A stretch of 64,000 nt of DNA from Lysobacterales bacterium (lineage in GTDB: Bacteria > Pseudomonadota > Gammaproteobacteria > Xanthomonadales > Marinicellaceae). The stretch is from contig JAMOMK010000088.1 in NCBI GenBank assembly GCA_027067055.1, positions 32,555 to 96,554 on the forward strand, read 5' to 3'. Under the pieces are notes generated by a model. The model saw only the letters and a program-made list of their open reading frames with translations, searched no databases and was not told the origin of the DNA. This document shows positions 8,249 to 17,500 of the stretch, piece by piece. The position numbers were made by a program, and so were the translations under genes. The stretch's first letter is position 1. Each line of letters opens with the position of its first letter.

Positions 8249-8292
8249 GAGATGGGCGTTATAACTAAAAACCTAATTACTTGAGATTTATT

Positions 8293-8898
8293 ATGAAAAA
8301 AATACTAGCCTTATTATTACTATGTACTGGACTAACCGCATTTGCCGCACCTGTTTTGATTAAAATGGAAACCAACCGTGGCGATATTGTGCTTGAATTG
8401 TATGCTGATAAAGCGCCACTTTCTGTTGCTAACTTTGTTCAGTATGTAAAAGAAGGCTATTATGATGGCACAATTTTCCACCGTGTTATCAGCACTTTTA
8501 TGATTCAAGGGGGTGGTTTTGATGAAGATTTAGTGCGTAAAATCACACGTGATCCTATTAAAAACGAGGCATCAAATGGTTTGAAAAATTTGCGCGGTAC
8601 TATCGCTATGGCACGGTTACCTTCACCTCATTCAGCAACGGGGCAGTTTTTTATTAATGTACAAGATAATCCTTCTCTAGATTTTACTAGTGAAGATAAT
8701 GGCCGTACATGGGGATATGCTGTATTTGGAAAGGTTGTTCAAGGATTGGATGTTGTTGATGAAATTCGTTTTACACAGACAGGGCCTAATCCTCCATTTC
8801 CTAGTGATGTACCAATCAAGACAATGTTAATTAAAAAAGTATCAGTTATTGATAAAATGCCTGAAGCAAAAAAAGTTGAAGACCAGCCAGTAAAGTAA
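8293..8898 (+). CDS. Periplasmic peptidyl-prolyl cis-trans isomerase, cyclophilin type
   Basis: Catalyses proline isomerisation during protein folding. A signal peptide (about 1-18, ending AFA) indicates the periplasm. The 201-residue protein shows the cyclophilin core with FHRV (62-65) and MIQGG (70-74) carrying the catalytic arginine, then the GQFFINVQDN stretch. The ATG at 8293 is chosen over an in-frame TTG at 8281, because the signal peptide begins with MKK and a TTGAG site precedes it. The short charged tail (KKVEDQPVK) is extra. lpxH begins one base after the stop; cyclophilin-lpxH linkage is common in gammaproteobacteria. Confidence 0.92.
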   Translation: MKKILALLLLCTGLTAFAAPVLIKMETNRGDIVLELYADKAPLSVANFVQYVKEGYYDGTIFHRVISTFMIQGGGFDEDLVRKITRDPIKNEASNGLKNLRGTIAMARLPSPHSATGQFFINVQDNPSLDFTSEDNGRTWGYAVFGKVVQGLDVVDEIRFTQTGPNPPFPSDVPIKTMLIKKVSVIDKMPEAKKVEDQPVK

Positions 8899-8899
8899 G

Positions 8900-9613
8900 T
8901 TGAAAGATTTATTTATTGCTGATTTACACCTCAATGATAATCAGCCAGAGATTTACCACAGGTTTAAAGCTTTTTTAGACAACAAAGCCCGAAATGCTCG
9001 GGCTTTGTATATTTTGGGAGATTTGTTTGAATATTATCTTGGCGATGATGCAAAAGTTGGTGTTATTGAACAAGTCGCGATAGATTTGGATGAGTTGACT
9101 GATAAATACCACACGAAATGCTTTTTTATGGCGGGTAATAGAGATTTTCTCTTAGGTAATAATTTTAATAAAAACCTTGTGTTGCTTGATGACCCCAGTT
9201 TAATCAAACTAGATGGTCAAAAATTAATTTTGACTCATGCGGATGCTTTGTGTACAGATGATGTTGAATACCAGAAAGTGAGACGGCAATTACGTGACCC
9301 AAAATGGCAAACATGGTTTTTAAATCAATCCATTCCTGAGCGCATTGAGTTTGCTCAAAAAGCACGAATGCAATCGCAACAACACACACAAACAGCCGAT
9401 ACACAAATTATGGATGTTAATCAGCAAGCTGTTGATGATTTATTTAATCAATATAATGCCACATTAATGTTACATGGGCACACTCATCGCCCTGGATTTC
9501 ATCAAACACAAACAGGAAATAAAAGCAGGCAAAGAATGGTCTTAGGTGATTGGCACTACCAATGTTCGACTATCGAACACTTTAAAGGTAGTTTTAAGCT
9601 TGTCACTAATTAA
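8900..9613 (+). CDS. lpxH: UDP-2,3-diacylglucosamine diphosphatase
   Basis: Cleaves UDP-2,3-diacylglucosamine to lipid X in lipid A synthesis, as a peripheral membrane calcineurin-like hydrolase. The metal-binding set is complete: D8 and H10 in ADLHL, GDLFEYYLGDD (40-50), GNRDF, the H in THAD, and HGHTHRP near residue 195. Length (237 residues) is normal. The start is TTG, directly after the cyclophilin stop, with AAAGTAAG upstream. Its presence confirms a Gram-negative envelope with lipid A. Confidence 0.95.
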   Translation: MKDLFIADLHLNDNQPEIYHRFKAFLDNKARNARALYILGDLFEYYLGDDAKVGVIEQVAIDLDELTDKYHTKCFFMAGNRDFLLGNNFNKNLVLLDDPSLIKLDGQKLILTHADALCTDDVEYQKVRRQLRDPKWQTWFLNQSIPERIEFAQKARMQSQQHTQTADTQIMDVNQQAVDDLFNQYNATLMLHGHTHRPGFHQTQTGNKSRQRMVLGDWHYQCSTIEHFKGSFKLVTN

Positions 9614-9725
9614 GGAGTACCATTAAGGTTTGCAACAATATTTTAACTTAAGGGGTGATATTTAGTGTCACATGTATGGTAAAATGTTGCGCTATTAAAT
9701 TCATACAAATATCCAGAGGAAAACT

Positions 9726-11204
9726 ATGTCAATATTAGAGAAATTGAATACTATTCGAGCCGCTCAAGGTGGCGTGTTAACAAAGGGTTTAAGCGATGAT
9801 GTTATTGCTAATTTTCTACAACTTGATTCTGCATTAACTGTTGCCATTGAAAATGCCTACGATAGTTATTTAACAATAAAACAAGAATTTTCTGAATTGA
9901 TTGATATGGATGAGTCAACTCAAATGAAGACTGTTCAAGAAGATTACATAAACTTTTATTCTGAAGATGCAATCAATCCTTACGTTTCACTTGGAGGCAA
10001 AGGCGCTTGGTTAATTACTTTGAAAGGTGCAGTATTACACGATAATGGCGGCTATGGAATGTTGGGTGCTGGTCATGCTCCTGATTTTGTTTTGGAAGCG
10101 ATGAGCCGCCCTCATGTGATGGCAAATATTATGACGCCTTCTTATTTACAAATGAAACTCAGTAAAGCAATAAAACGCGAAGTCGGTCATTCGCAAGGAT
10201 CTTGCCCTTTTGATAAATTCTTATGCATGAACTCAGGTTCAGAAGCAGTAACAGTTGCGGCACGTATATCTGATATTAATGCTAAAAATATGACAGCACC
10301 TGGTGCTCGTCACGAAGGCAAAGAAATTAAAATAATGGCACTTAAAGGTGCTTTTCATGGACGTACCGATAGACCTGCTCAGTATTCTGATTCATCATTA
10401 CCTAGTTACCGTAAAAACTGTGCATCATTTGCTGCGCGTGATAATTTAATTACCATTGCTATTAATGATGTTGCAGCACTTGAAGCGGCATTTGCTCAAG
10501 TAGATGCTGACAATATCTTTATTGAATCTTTCTTTATGGAACCAGTAATGGGTGAAGGTAATCCAGGTATGGGAATCACAAGAGAGTTTTATGAAACAGC
10601 AAGAAGATTAACTAAAGAACGTGGCACATTGTTTTTAATTGATTCAATACAAGCAGGACTGCGTGCTCAAGGGTGTTTATCAATTGTGGATTACCAAGGT
10701 TTTGCTGGAATCGAAGCTCCAGATATGGAAACTTATTCTAAAGCACTTAATGCAGGACATTATCCATTGTCTGTATTGGCAATGTCACCAACCACGGCAA
10801 AAATGTACGTCAAAGGCGTTTATGGCAATACCATGACGACTAATCCAAAAGCGATGGATGTTGCTTGTGAGGTGTTGGCACGGGTTGATGATGACTTTAG
10901 GTCAAATATTTTAGAACGTGGTAAAGAATTTGTTGAAAAGCTTAACGGTTTACAAGAAAAATTAGATGGCAAAGTCACTAATGTCCAAGGAACAGGGTTG
11001 TTGTTTTCATGTGAGCTTTCTAACGAATTTAAAGCCTACGGAACTGATTCAATAGAAGAATTTATGCGTTATAATGGTGTTGGTGTGATTCATGGTGGAG
11101 AAAATTCTTTGCGCTTTACACCGCATTTTTCTATTACTTCAGCTGAAGTGGATTTAATCATTGATGCAGTTGAATATGCGATTTTAAATGGTCCAAGCCG
11201 ATAA
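9726..11204 (+). CDS. Class III PLP-dependent aminotransferase
   Basis: A 492-residue fold-type I aminotransferase. The cofactor site is visible: NSGSEAV for phosphate binding, the aspartate in LIDSIQAG (usually DExQxG) contacting the pyridine nitrogen, and the Schiff-base lysine K339 in YSKALNAGHYPLS. The roughly 60-residue N-terminal helix extension and the sequence around GGKGAWLITL set it apart from ordinary ornithine or GABA aminotransferases. I do not know its substrate; a diamine or omega-amino acid is the family default. A good AGAGGAAA site precedes the ATG. A small charged protein gene follows 10 bases later, then asnS. Confidence 0.85.
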   Translation: MSILEKLNTIRAAQGGVLTKGLSDDVIANFLQLDSALTVAIENAYDSYLTIKQEFSELIDMDESTQMKTVQEDYINFYSEDAINPYVSLGGKGAWLITLKGAVLHDNGGYGMLGAGHAPDFVLEAMSRPHVMANIMTPSYLQMKLSKAIKREVGHSQGSCPFDKFLCMNSGSEAVTVAARISDINAKNMTAPGARHEGKEIKIMALKGAFHGRTDRPAQYSDSSLPSYRKNCASFAARDNLITIAINDVAALEAAFAQVDADNIFIESFFMEPVMGEGNPGMGITREFYETARRLTKERGTLFLIDSIQAGLRAQGCLSIVDYQGFAGIEAPDMETYSKALNAGHYPLSVLAMSPTTAKMYVKGVYGNTMTTNPKAMDVACEVLARVDDDFRSNILERGKEFVEKLNGLQEKLDGKVTNVQGTGLLFSCELSNEFKAYGTDSIEEFMRYNGVGVIHGGENSLRFTPHFSITSAEVDLIIDAVEYAILNGPSR

Positions 11205-11214
11205 ATAGAGAAAG

Positions 11215-11451
11215 ATGATGACTGATAAGGATAAGAATCAAACTGAAATAGAAAATGCTGAACGACGCAAAACTGAGCGTCGTTTACAAGACTTACCTGA
11301 TGATGTTGTAAATAGAAGAAAAAATAAAGACCGAAGAGTCAAAGATGAAGAGATAGACTTTGATAATCAACGTAAAGAGCAAAGGCGAAAACCTATTGTT
11401 GGTGTTGATATTGAAGAAAGAAGAAAAGCTGATAGACGAAAAGATAAATAA
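11215..11451 (+). CDS. Small highly charged protein with ERRK-x-DRR repeats
   Basis: A 78-residue hydrophilic protein with no hydrophobic segment. It carries four or five degenerate copies of an arginine/acid motif (ERRKTERR, NRRKNKDRR, QRKEQRR, ERRKADRR) separated by acidic linkers. Such sequences are probably disordered or form a single charged helix and could bind nucleic acid or a membrane surface; this is inference. Spacing (10 bases after the aminotransferase, 37 before asnS) suggests co-transcription. Two ATG codons in tandem occur at 11215 and 11218 after AGAGAAAG. The function is not recognised. Confidence 0.6.
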   Translation: MMTDKDKNQTEIENAERRKTERRLQDLPDDVVNRRKNKDRRVKDEEIDFDNQRKEQRRKPIVGVDIEERRKADRRKDK

Positions 11452-11488
11452 TCTTTGGTTAAAATCAAAAGAATAACTGGAAAATAAT

Positions 11489-12895
11489 ATGACTAAATGT
11501 GTTGATATAACAATCAAACAAGCACTAACGGGCGAAATCGCCTTCGATACTGATGTAACGATTAAGGGTTGGGTGCGAAATCGCCGTGATTCTAAAGCAG
11601 GATTTTCATTCATCGTCATGCATGATGGGTCATGTTTTGATGGCATACAGGTGATCGCTGATAATACATTGGATAATTATGACGATGAAATTAAACATTT
11701 AACAACAGGATGTTCAGCTATAATTACTGGAAAACTAGTAAAATCTGGTGGGCAGCAACCCTGTGAAATCCAGGCCTATAGCGTTGAAGTTGCTGGTATG
11801 GTTGAAGATCCAGAGACCTATCCTGTTCAACCCAAACGACACACTATGGAATTTTTACGAACGGTTGCTCATTTACGTCCACGCACCAATACTTTTAGTG
11901 CAATGACACGGGTACGAAATACTTTAGCTCAAGCTGTGCATCGTTTTTTTCATGAAAGAGGTTATTGCTGGATAAGTACACCTATCATTACAGCCAGTGA
12001 TTGTGAAGGAGCGGGCGATATGTTTCGCGTGACACAATTGGATTTAGCCAATATACCGATGACTGATAAAGGCGATGTTGATTTTTCCAAAGATTTTTTT
12101 GGTAGTGAAACCTATCTAACTGTTTCAGGGCAGTTAAATGTTGAAACTCATGCTTTGGCCTTGTCAAAAGTGTATACCTTTGGGCCAACTTTTAGAGCAG
12201 AAAACTCCAATACCACTCGTCATTTGGCTGAATTTTGGATGATTGAACCAGAAGTGGCATTTAATGATTTAAATGACAATGCAGATTTGGCAGAAGACTT
12301 TTTGAAGTATGTTTTCAAAGCAGTGTTGGATGAAAATGCCGATGACATGCAATTCTTTGATAAATTCGTACAAAAAGGCGTGATTGAACGTCTTGAGTCA
12401 TTTCAAACAGATTCTTTTGCTCGAATTAATTATACTGATGCCATTGAAGTACTTGAAAATTGCGGTAAGAAGTTTGAATTTCAAGTCGAGTGGGGTATTG
12501 ATTTGCAAACTGAACACGAACGTTATTTAACCGAAGAGCATTTCAAAAAGCCAACAGTTATCATGAATTACCCTAAATCTATTAAGCCATTTTACATGCA
12601 TTGCAATGATGATGGTAAAACCGTTGCTGCTATGGATGTTTTGGTTCCTGGAATTGGAGAGTTAATAGGTGGTTCTCAGCGCGAAGCTCGCCTTGATGTG
12701 CTCATTGAGCGCATGAAAGAACATGACTTAGATTTAGAAACGTATAAATGGTATATTGATTTACGTCGTTATGGCTCTGTTCCTCATGCTGGTTTTGGCT
12801 TAGGTTTTGAGCGATTGGTTAGTTATGTCACAGGTATTCAAAACATTCGTGATGTCATAGCCTTCCCAAGAACACCAGGCAATGCGAAGTTTTAA
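11489..12895 (+). CDS. asnS: Asparaginyl-tRNA synthetase
   Basis: Charges tRNA-Asn. The 468-residue class IIb synthetase has an N-terminal OB fold ([20 protein letters not shown]) that binds the anticodon. Motif 2 ([21 protein letters not shown]) and motif 3 ([14 protein letters not shown]) of the catalytic core are both present, as is the AsnS-type segment [27 protein letters not shown] site precedes the ATG. Full length and apparently intact. Confidence 0.97.
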   Translation: MTKCVDITIKQALTGEIAFDTDVTIKGWVRNRRDSKAGFSFIVMHDGSCFDGIQVIADNTLDNYDDEIKHLTTGCSAIITGKLVKSGGQQPCEIQAYSVEVAGMVEDPETYPVQPKRHTMEFLRTVAHLRPRTNTFSAMTRVRNTLAQAVHRFFHERGYCWISTPIITASDCEGAGDMFRVTQLDLANIPMTDKGDVDFSKDFFGSETYLTVSGQLNVETHALALSKVYTFGPTFRAENSNTTRHLAEFWMIEPEVAFNDLNDNADLAEDFLKYVFKAVLDENADDMQFFDKFVQKGVIERLESFQTDSFARINYTDAIEVLENCGKKFEFQVEWGIDLQTEHERYLTEEHFKKPTVIMNYPKSIKPFYMHCNDDGKTVAAMDVLVPGIGELIGGSQREARLDVLIERMKEHDLDLETYKWYIDLRRYGSVPHAGFGLGFERLVSYVTGIQNIRDVIAFPRTPGNAKF

Positions 12896-12897
12896 AA

Positions 12898-13203
12898 ATG
12901 ATTGCTCGAATTTGGCACGGCACGACAAAATTATCTGATAAAGATGAATACACACAGTTTATGCAAGAAAAAGCTGTGCCCGATTATAAAAGCACAAAAG
13001 GATTTGTGAAATTATCTTTTTTGAGTCATATTGTTGGTGAGATAGCCCATTTTACGCTTATCACCTATTGGGAAAATCTCGAAGTAATCAAAAATTTTGC
13101 AGGTGATGACTATGAAACACCAAAGTATTACGAAAAAGATAAACAGTTCCTGCTAGAATTTGAAGACAAGGTTATTCATTACGAAGTCTTTGCGGACGAA
13201 TGA
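12898..13203 (+). CDS. ABM-domain protein (dimeric alpha/beta barrel)
   Basis: A 101-residue protein resembling the antibiotic-biosynthesis-monooxygenase fold: an N-terminal IARIWHG strand, a YTQFMQEKAVPDYKSTKGF helix, then a LITYWENLEVIKNFAG segment. Related proteins include cofactor-free oxygenases and heme-degrading enzymes, but many are uncharacterised. It starts two bases after the asnS stop without its own ribosome-binding site, which implies coupled translation. The substrate is unknown. Confidence 0.75.
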   Translation: MIARIWHGTTKLSDKDEYTQFMQEKAVPDYKSTKGFVKLSFLSHIVGEIAHFTLITYWENLEVIKNFAGDDYETPKYYEKDKQFLLEFEDKVIHYEVFADE

Positions 13204-13214
13204 AATAAACAGCT

Positions 13215-13589
13215 ATGAAGATACAGTTTAATCGACTTAATCATATTCAAATTTGTATTCCTACAGGTGAAGAGGATAGAGGTCGTGAGTTTTATTGCGG
13301 TATTTTGGGTTTAGAAGAGATAGAAAAGCCAGACATTCTTAAAGCAAATGGTGGGTTTTGGTTGCAACTCAATGACATTCAGATACATATAGGAACAGAA
13401 GAACTACAAGGCGTTTCTAAAAGGCATCCTGCTTTTGAAGTTGAAGAGATAGAAAAAGTGAGAGCCTATTTATTAAGCCATAATATCCGTATAAAAGAAG
13501 ACCAACCCATTCCTAAATTTTATCGATTGTCCTTTTTTGATTATTGGGATAACCGCATCGAATTGATGCAAAAAATCACAAAGTTATGA
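13215..13589 (+). CDS. VOC-family (glyoxalase/dioxygenase-like) protein
   Basis: A 124-residue single VOC unit with the beta-alpha-beta-beta-beta pattern: NHIQICIPTGEEDRGREFYCGILGLEE at the start, and YRLSFFDYWDNRIELMQ at the end, where the glutamate of RIELMQ is the usual metal ligand and the early H of NHIQI another. The metal dependence and the reaction cannot be told. It overlaps the next gene by four bases and follows the ABM gene by 11, so all belong to one transcript. Confidence 0.82.
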   Translation: MKIQFNRLNHIQICIPTGEEDRGREFYCGILGLEEIEKPDILKANGGFWLQLNDIQIHIGTEELQGVSKRHPAFEVEEIEKVRAYLLSHNIRIKEDQPIPKFYRLSFFDYWDNRIELMQKITKL

Positions 13590-14530
13590 ATAAATTAATT
13601 GTTTCAAGCGCCTTGTTGTTTTCCTTTAGTGGATACACGCAACAAGCTTCGACACAACAAGCCTTAAACCTCTGTCGAGAAATTAGCAATCAACAAGAGC
13701 GTTTAGAATGTTACGACGTTATTAATACTCCTGTCCAAAAACAAGAAAACAAAGAACTTGCCAATAAAATTGGAGAGTTTCGTATGTCGGCATTGCTTGC
13801 TGATTTGGAAGAGCCGCGTATCTTTACAACTTTTGGTCGTATGGACTTTCTAGGGAAAGAAATCAATGCCGTTTTGTTGGGTGTTGGTACCCGATTGAAA
13901 CTCAAGACTTTTGATATTTTGGAATACCAAAAATCAATTGACTTTAATTTGATTGGATTAGTTAAATCACAATTTGATGTCAACGAAATAGATACCCGCA
14001 ATAACCGAGGTGGTGCACTTATTAATACGGACTTCATGATTGGTGCAGAGTTGGTTAAAAATACTAAGCGAGGAAATTTTCGACTGAAATATACTCATAG
14101 AAGCACGCATTTAGGTGATGAATTTCTCATTGATAATCCATCCTATCTTGATAATCGACTTAATCTATCTTATGAAACCATCGATCTATTGGCTTATCGA
14201 AACATGAACCAATGGGGGACATATGCGGGTGGAAGTTTTATTGTTCGTTCTGAACCTGGCTCACTTGATAAGTTTCAGTTTCAGGCTGGCGTACAATTTA
14301 GAGGCAATCAATACCGTTGGTTTAATCCACTCTTTGGCTTGGATATAAAGTCATGGCAAGCATCAGATTGGCAGCCCAACATTAGTTTTAAAGCCGGTGT
14401 TGAGTATACTGGATTTTTTGATAGACCTTTACAACTTTTGTTTGAATACTATGATGGAAAATCACCTTATGGCCAGTTTATTAATGATGATTTTTCATTT
14501 TACGGTTTATCTGTTAATCATTATTGGTGA
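13586..14530 (+). CDS. Outer-membrane protein, DUF1207 family
   Basis: A 314-residue exported protein. A short signal peptide (1-18) is followed by a helical segment with CREISNQQERLECYD, where two cysteines 10 apart may form a disulfide. An alternating beta-strand body follows, containing the YTHRSTHLGDEFLIDNPS and RLNLSYETIDLL segments that mark DUF1207, and the protein ends in aromatic NHYW, as outer-membrane barrels do. The cargo or activity is unknown. It overlaps the VOC gene by four bases and converges on trmL. Confidence 0.78.
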   Translation: MNKLIVSSALLFSFSGYTQQASTQQALNLCREISNQQERLECYDVINTPVQKQENKELANKIGEFRMSALLADLEEPRIFTTFGRMDFLGKEINAVLLGVGTRLKLKTFDILEYQKSIDFNLIGLVKSQFDVNEIDTRNNRGGALINTDFMIGAELVKNTKRGNFRLKYTHRSTHLGDEFLIDNPSYLDNRLNLSYETIDLLAYRNMNQWGTYAGGSFIVRSEPGSLDKFQFQAGVQFRGNQYRWFNPLFGLDIKSWQASDWQPNISFKAGVEYTGFFDRPLQLLFEYYDGKSPYGQFINDDFSFYGLSVNHYW

Positions 14531-14539
14531 TAGGAATAA

Positions 14540-15001
14540 TTACATTCCTTGGAAATCAACTTGCCTAAGCGCTTCATAAAGCATAATGGCAGCTGTGTTA
14601 GAAAGGTTTAAACTTCGAGATGCTTTTTTCATTGGCAATAATACTTTGTTTGTTATGCAATCAAGATCAAGTATATCTAAGGGAATACCGCGTGTTTCGG
14701 GACCAAATATAAAATAATCTCCTTTTTTATATGAAATATCACAATAGTTTTTATTGCCTTTTGTAGTCAACGCATATAAATTTTTAGGTTGTGCTTTATT
14801 GATGAAGTCTGCAAAATTATCGTATTCTTTGACTTGGGTAAATTCGTGGTAATCAAGTCCTGCACGGCGTAATGCCTTTTCTCCCATTTCAAAACCTAGT
14901 GGATGGATTAAATGCAGTTGTGCACCCGTATTAGCACACAGTCGAATGATGTTGCCGGTATTCGGAGGGATTTCAGGCTCAAATAAGACGATATTAAACA
15001 T
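14540..15001 (-). CDS. trmL: tRNA (cytidine(34)/uridine(34)-2'-O)-methyltransferase
   Basis: Methylates the 2'-O of the wobble nucleotide in tRNA-Leu isoacceptors. It is a 153-residue minimal SPOUT enzyme without an extra domain. The PEIPPNTGNIIRLCANTG beginning, the FGPETRGIP loop and the LNLSNTAAIMLYEALRQ knot helix are conserved. It is full length for the family and converges with the DUF1207 gene, leaving nine bases between the two. Confidence 0.94.
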   Translation of the reverse strand: MFNIVLFEPEIPPNTGNIIRLCANTGAQLHLIHPLGFEMGEKALRRAGLDYHEFTQVKEYDNFADFINKAQPKNLYALTTKGNKNYCDISYKKGDYFIFGPETRGIPLDILDLDCITNKVLLPMKKASRSLNLSNTAAIMLYEALRQVDFQGM

Positions 15002-15074
15002 ATTTTGTTTTCAGTTTAGAGTATGCTAATGGTAGAATAAAAAACCCAAAATTAATACCAATTACTCTTTTTAA

Positions 15075-15953
15075 ATGCCAGTTACAAACATTAGCAAAAC
15101 CATAAACCCGTATTTACAACTAATGCGATTTGATCGACCGATTGGAACACTGCTTTTGTTGTGGCCCACTTTGTGGGGCTTATGGGTAGCAGCTGAGGGA
15201 GTTCCACCCTTTAAATATTTATTAATTTTTGGATTGGGTGTTTTTCTGATGCGTTCGGCTGGTTGTGTAGTTAATGATATAGCTGATAAAGATTTTGATG
15301 GAAAAGTCACTCGCACCAAAGAGAGACCTCTGGCAGTTAATAATTTACCAGTAAAAAATGCCTTAGTATTTTTTATAACCTTATTGTTAATGGCAGCATC
15401 ATTGCTCTTTTTCTTAAATAAGCTGACTATCATTATTGCAGTTATTGCTGCTTTTTTTGCCATCACTTACCCGTTTATGAAGCGCCATACGTATTTGCCA
15501 CAGTTATATTTAGGTGTTTCATTTGCTTTGTCCATTCCAATGGCTTTTGCCCAATTGAGAGGCAATGTCCCTGTTGAAGCGTGGTTGTTATTTATCGCTA
15601 ATATATTTTGGACAACAGCTTATGATACTATGTATGCTATGGTGGATAGAAAGGATGACATGAAAGCAGGAATTAAATCCACTGCAATATTATTTGGTGA
15701 GTTGGATTATATTATAATTGCGATAATTCAAGCGATGATGCTTTTAGTTTTGACCTTGTTGGGATTGAAACTTGAAATGAATACTCCATACTATATTGGA
15801 CTGGTTCTAATTGTATTACTATTTGTTTATCAAAACCAATTATTGAGGTCACGAAACATTTCTAATTATTTCAAGGCATTCCTTAATAATAATTGGGTAG
15901 GACTTGTTTTATTTTGTGGGATATTTATTTCCTATGTCAGTATAGCGCCGTAG
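15075..15953 (+). CDS. ubiA: 4-hydroxybenzoate octaprenyltransferase
   Basis: An inner-membrane enzyme that attaches the polyprenyl tail to 4-hydroxybenzoate in ubiquinone synthesis. The two aspartate-rich motifs are present: NDIADKDFDGKVTRTKERPLA and YAMVDRKDDMKAGIKSTA. About eight to nine hydrophobic segments span the 292 residues. It faces away from trmL, with 73 bases between, and converges on the DsrE-like gene 11 bases after its stop. It implies respiratory, ubiquinone-based metabolism. Confidence 0.95.
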   Translation: MPVTNISKTINPYLQLMRFDRPIGTLLLLWPTLWGLWVAAEGVPPFKYLLIFGLGVFLMRSAGCVVNDIADKDFDGKVTRTKERPLAVNNLPVKNALVFFITLLLMAASLLFFLNKLTIIIAVIAAFFAITYPFMKRHTYLPQLYLGVSFALSIPMAFAQLRGNVPVEAWLLFIANIFWTTAYDTMYAMVDRKDDMKAGIKSTAILFGELDYIIIAIIQAMMLLVLTLLGLKLEMNTPYYIGLVLIVLLFVYQNQLLRSRNISNYFKAFLNNNWVGLVLFCGIFISYVSIAP

Positions 15954-15964
15954 TGTTAAAAAAG

Positions 15965-16417
15965 TTATGGGCTCAAATAAGAATAACCTTGTTGTTGTAA
16001 ATCCATCATGCGTGGCACACCATTTCTAACAACGACAACATCATCAATTAAATCCAAATCAATGCCCTTAGTTCTTTTAATTGTTTTTAGCGTGTCTCCA
16101 CAGGCTGTAAAAGTGACATCTTGCATCATTAAACTTTCTATGCGTTTGCGAAATTCACTTTGCTTAGTTATAAAGTAAATTCCTGGTCCATAAGCAACCA
16201 ATTCAATCTCTACATTGTCAACGCCATAATACTTCGAAACATTAACAATATTTGATAAAACTTCTGCTTGAATCTCAGGGTCTCTTGTGTTCATTTGTAT
16301 AACCAGTTTATGGATTTCAAAACCATCATTGTCATTGTTATTGGCAACAACAGGGCTATGGTAAGCACATGCATTTATAATGATAATACTTAAAATAAAG
16401 GTTAATTTTTTAATCAT
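15965..16417 (-). CDS. Exported DsrE/DsrF-like protein
   Basis: A 150-residue protein with an N-terminal export signal whose end, IINAC (C17), resembles a lipobox with an unusual N at -2, so lipid modification is possible but uncertain. The rest follows the DsrE fold, with a KLVIQMNTRDPEIQAEVL opening, VEIELVAYGPGI, and the conserved cysteine in FTACGDTLK. Periplasmic DsrE-like proteins are common, but their sulfur or other roles are mostly unproven. The start at 16417 follows a GAGAAAAG site; an upstream in-frame ATG at 16465 would bury the signal peptide. Confidence 0.75.
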   Translation of the reverse strand: MIKKLTFILSIIIINACAYHSPVVANNNDNDGFEIHKLVIQMNTRDPEIQAEVLSNIVNVSKYYGVDNVEIELVAYGPGIYFITKQSEFRKRIESLMMQDVTFTACGDTLKTIKRTKGIDLDLIDDVVVVRNGVPRMMDLQQQGYSYLSP

Positions 16418-16495
16418 GACTTTTCTCACTTGAAATCGGTAATGTTGAACCTTATTATAAGCCAACTGTCATAACATGGTCAAAATAATAAGCAG

Positions 16496-17500
16496 ATGAA
16501 TATGGATAAAAATAATTCAGATAACAATTTAACCGAAACTGCACAAATCTTCCAAAAAGTTAGTGCATCATTATCCCAAGAAATCTTTGGACAAGCTAAG
16601 CTAGTTGATAGATTGTTGATGGCTTTATTGTCACATGGGCACTTGTTGGTTGAGGGTGCTCCAGGCTTAGCTAAAACAACTGCGATTAAGGCTTTAGCTG
16701 ATAGACTTGAGGGTGATTTTAAACGCATTCAGTTCACCCCTGATTTGCTGCCATCTGATTTAACGGGTACGGAAATTTACCGTGCACAAACGGGCGAGTT
16801 TGAATTTCAAAAAGGCCCTTTGTTTCATAATTTAATCTTGGCTGATGAAGTTAATAGAGCGCCAGCAAAAGTACAGTCTGCCTTACTTGAGGCCATGGGC
16901 GAGCAACAAATTACCATTGGAAGCACAACTTATCCATTACCGAAGTTATTTTTAGTCATGGCAACACAAAACCCAATTGAGCAAGAAGGCACGTATCCAT
17001 TGCCCGAAGCGCAGTTGGATAGGTTTCAGATGCATGTAGCCATTGGTTATCCAGATGCAGAAACAGAAAAAGACATTCTAAAACTGGCTCAAAATCGTGA
17101 CCTTGATGGTTATGAAAAACCAGCTAAAGATTCTGTATTCCTAACCCAAGAAGTGGTTTTTGCCGCTCAACAGCATGTGTTAAATCTCTATGTGGCTGAA
17201 AATCTTGAAAATTACATGGTTGAACTTATTCTAGCTACAAGAAACCCAGTCAAATACGACAAGCAATTAGCTGAGATGATAAATTATGGTGGTTCTCCAA
17301 GAGCAACAATAGCATTAGATAGATGTGCTAGAGCTCATGCTTTTTTACGTGGTCGTGACCACTTGTTGCCAGAAGATATTCATGCAGTTATTCATGATGT
17401 ATTACGTCATCGTTTGATTTTAAGTTTTGAAGCAGAAGTTGAAGGTGTTACACCTGATGATATTATTGATCGATTATTGCGTGTGGTACCAATCGTATAG
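16496..17500 (+). CDS. MoxR-family AAA+ ATPase
   Basis: The first gene of a six-gene MoxR/Bat operon. The 334-residue ATPase has Walker A GAPGLAKT (54-61), Walker B LILADEVNRAP and a sensor segment ATQNPIEQEGTYPLPEAQLDRF, all diagnostic of MoxR. The family is thought to act as a chaperone that activates partner proteins with von Willebrand A domains, here very likely the downstream BatA and BatB. The next gene starts immediately after its stop. Confidence 0.95.
   Translation: MNMDKNNSDNNLTETAQIFQKVSASLSQEIFGQAKLVDRLLMALLSHGHLLVEGAPGLAKTTAIKALADRLEGDFKRIQFTPDLLPSDLTGTEIYRAQTGEFEFQKGPLFHNLILADEVNRAPAKVQSALLEAMGEQQITIGSTTYPLPKLFLVMATQNPIEQEGTYPLPEAQLDRFQMHVAIGYPDAETEKDILKLAQNRDLDGYEKPAKDSVFLTQEVVFAAQQHVLNLYVAENLENYMVELILATRNPVKYDKQLAEMINYGGSPRATIALDRCARAHAFLRGRDHLLPEDIHAVIHDVLRHRLILSFEAEVEGVTPDDIIDRLLRVVPIV

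Noticed and set aside
11293..11646. A 117-codon minus-strand open frame
   Set aside because: It is antisense to the arginine-rich small gene and the start of asnS; composition effect only.
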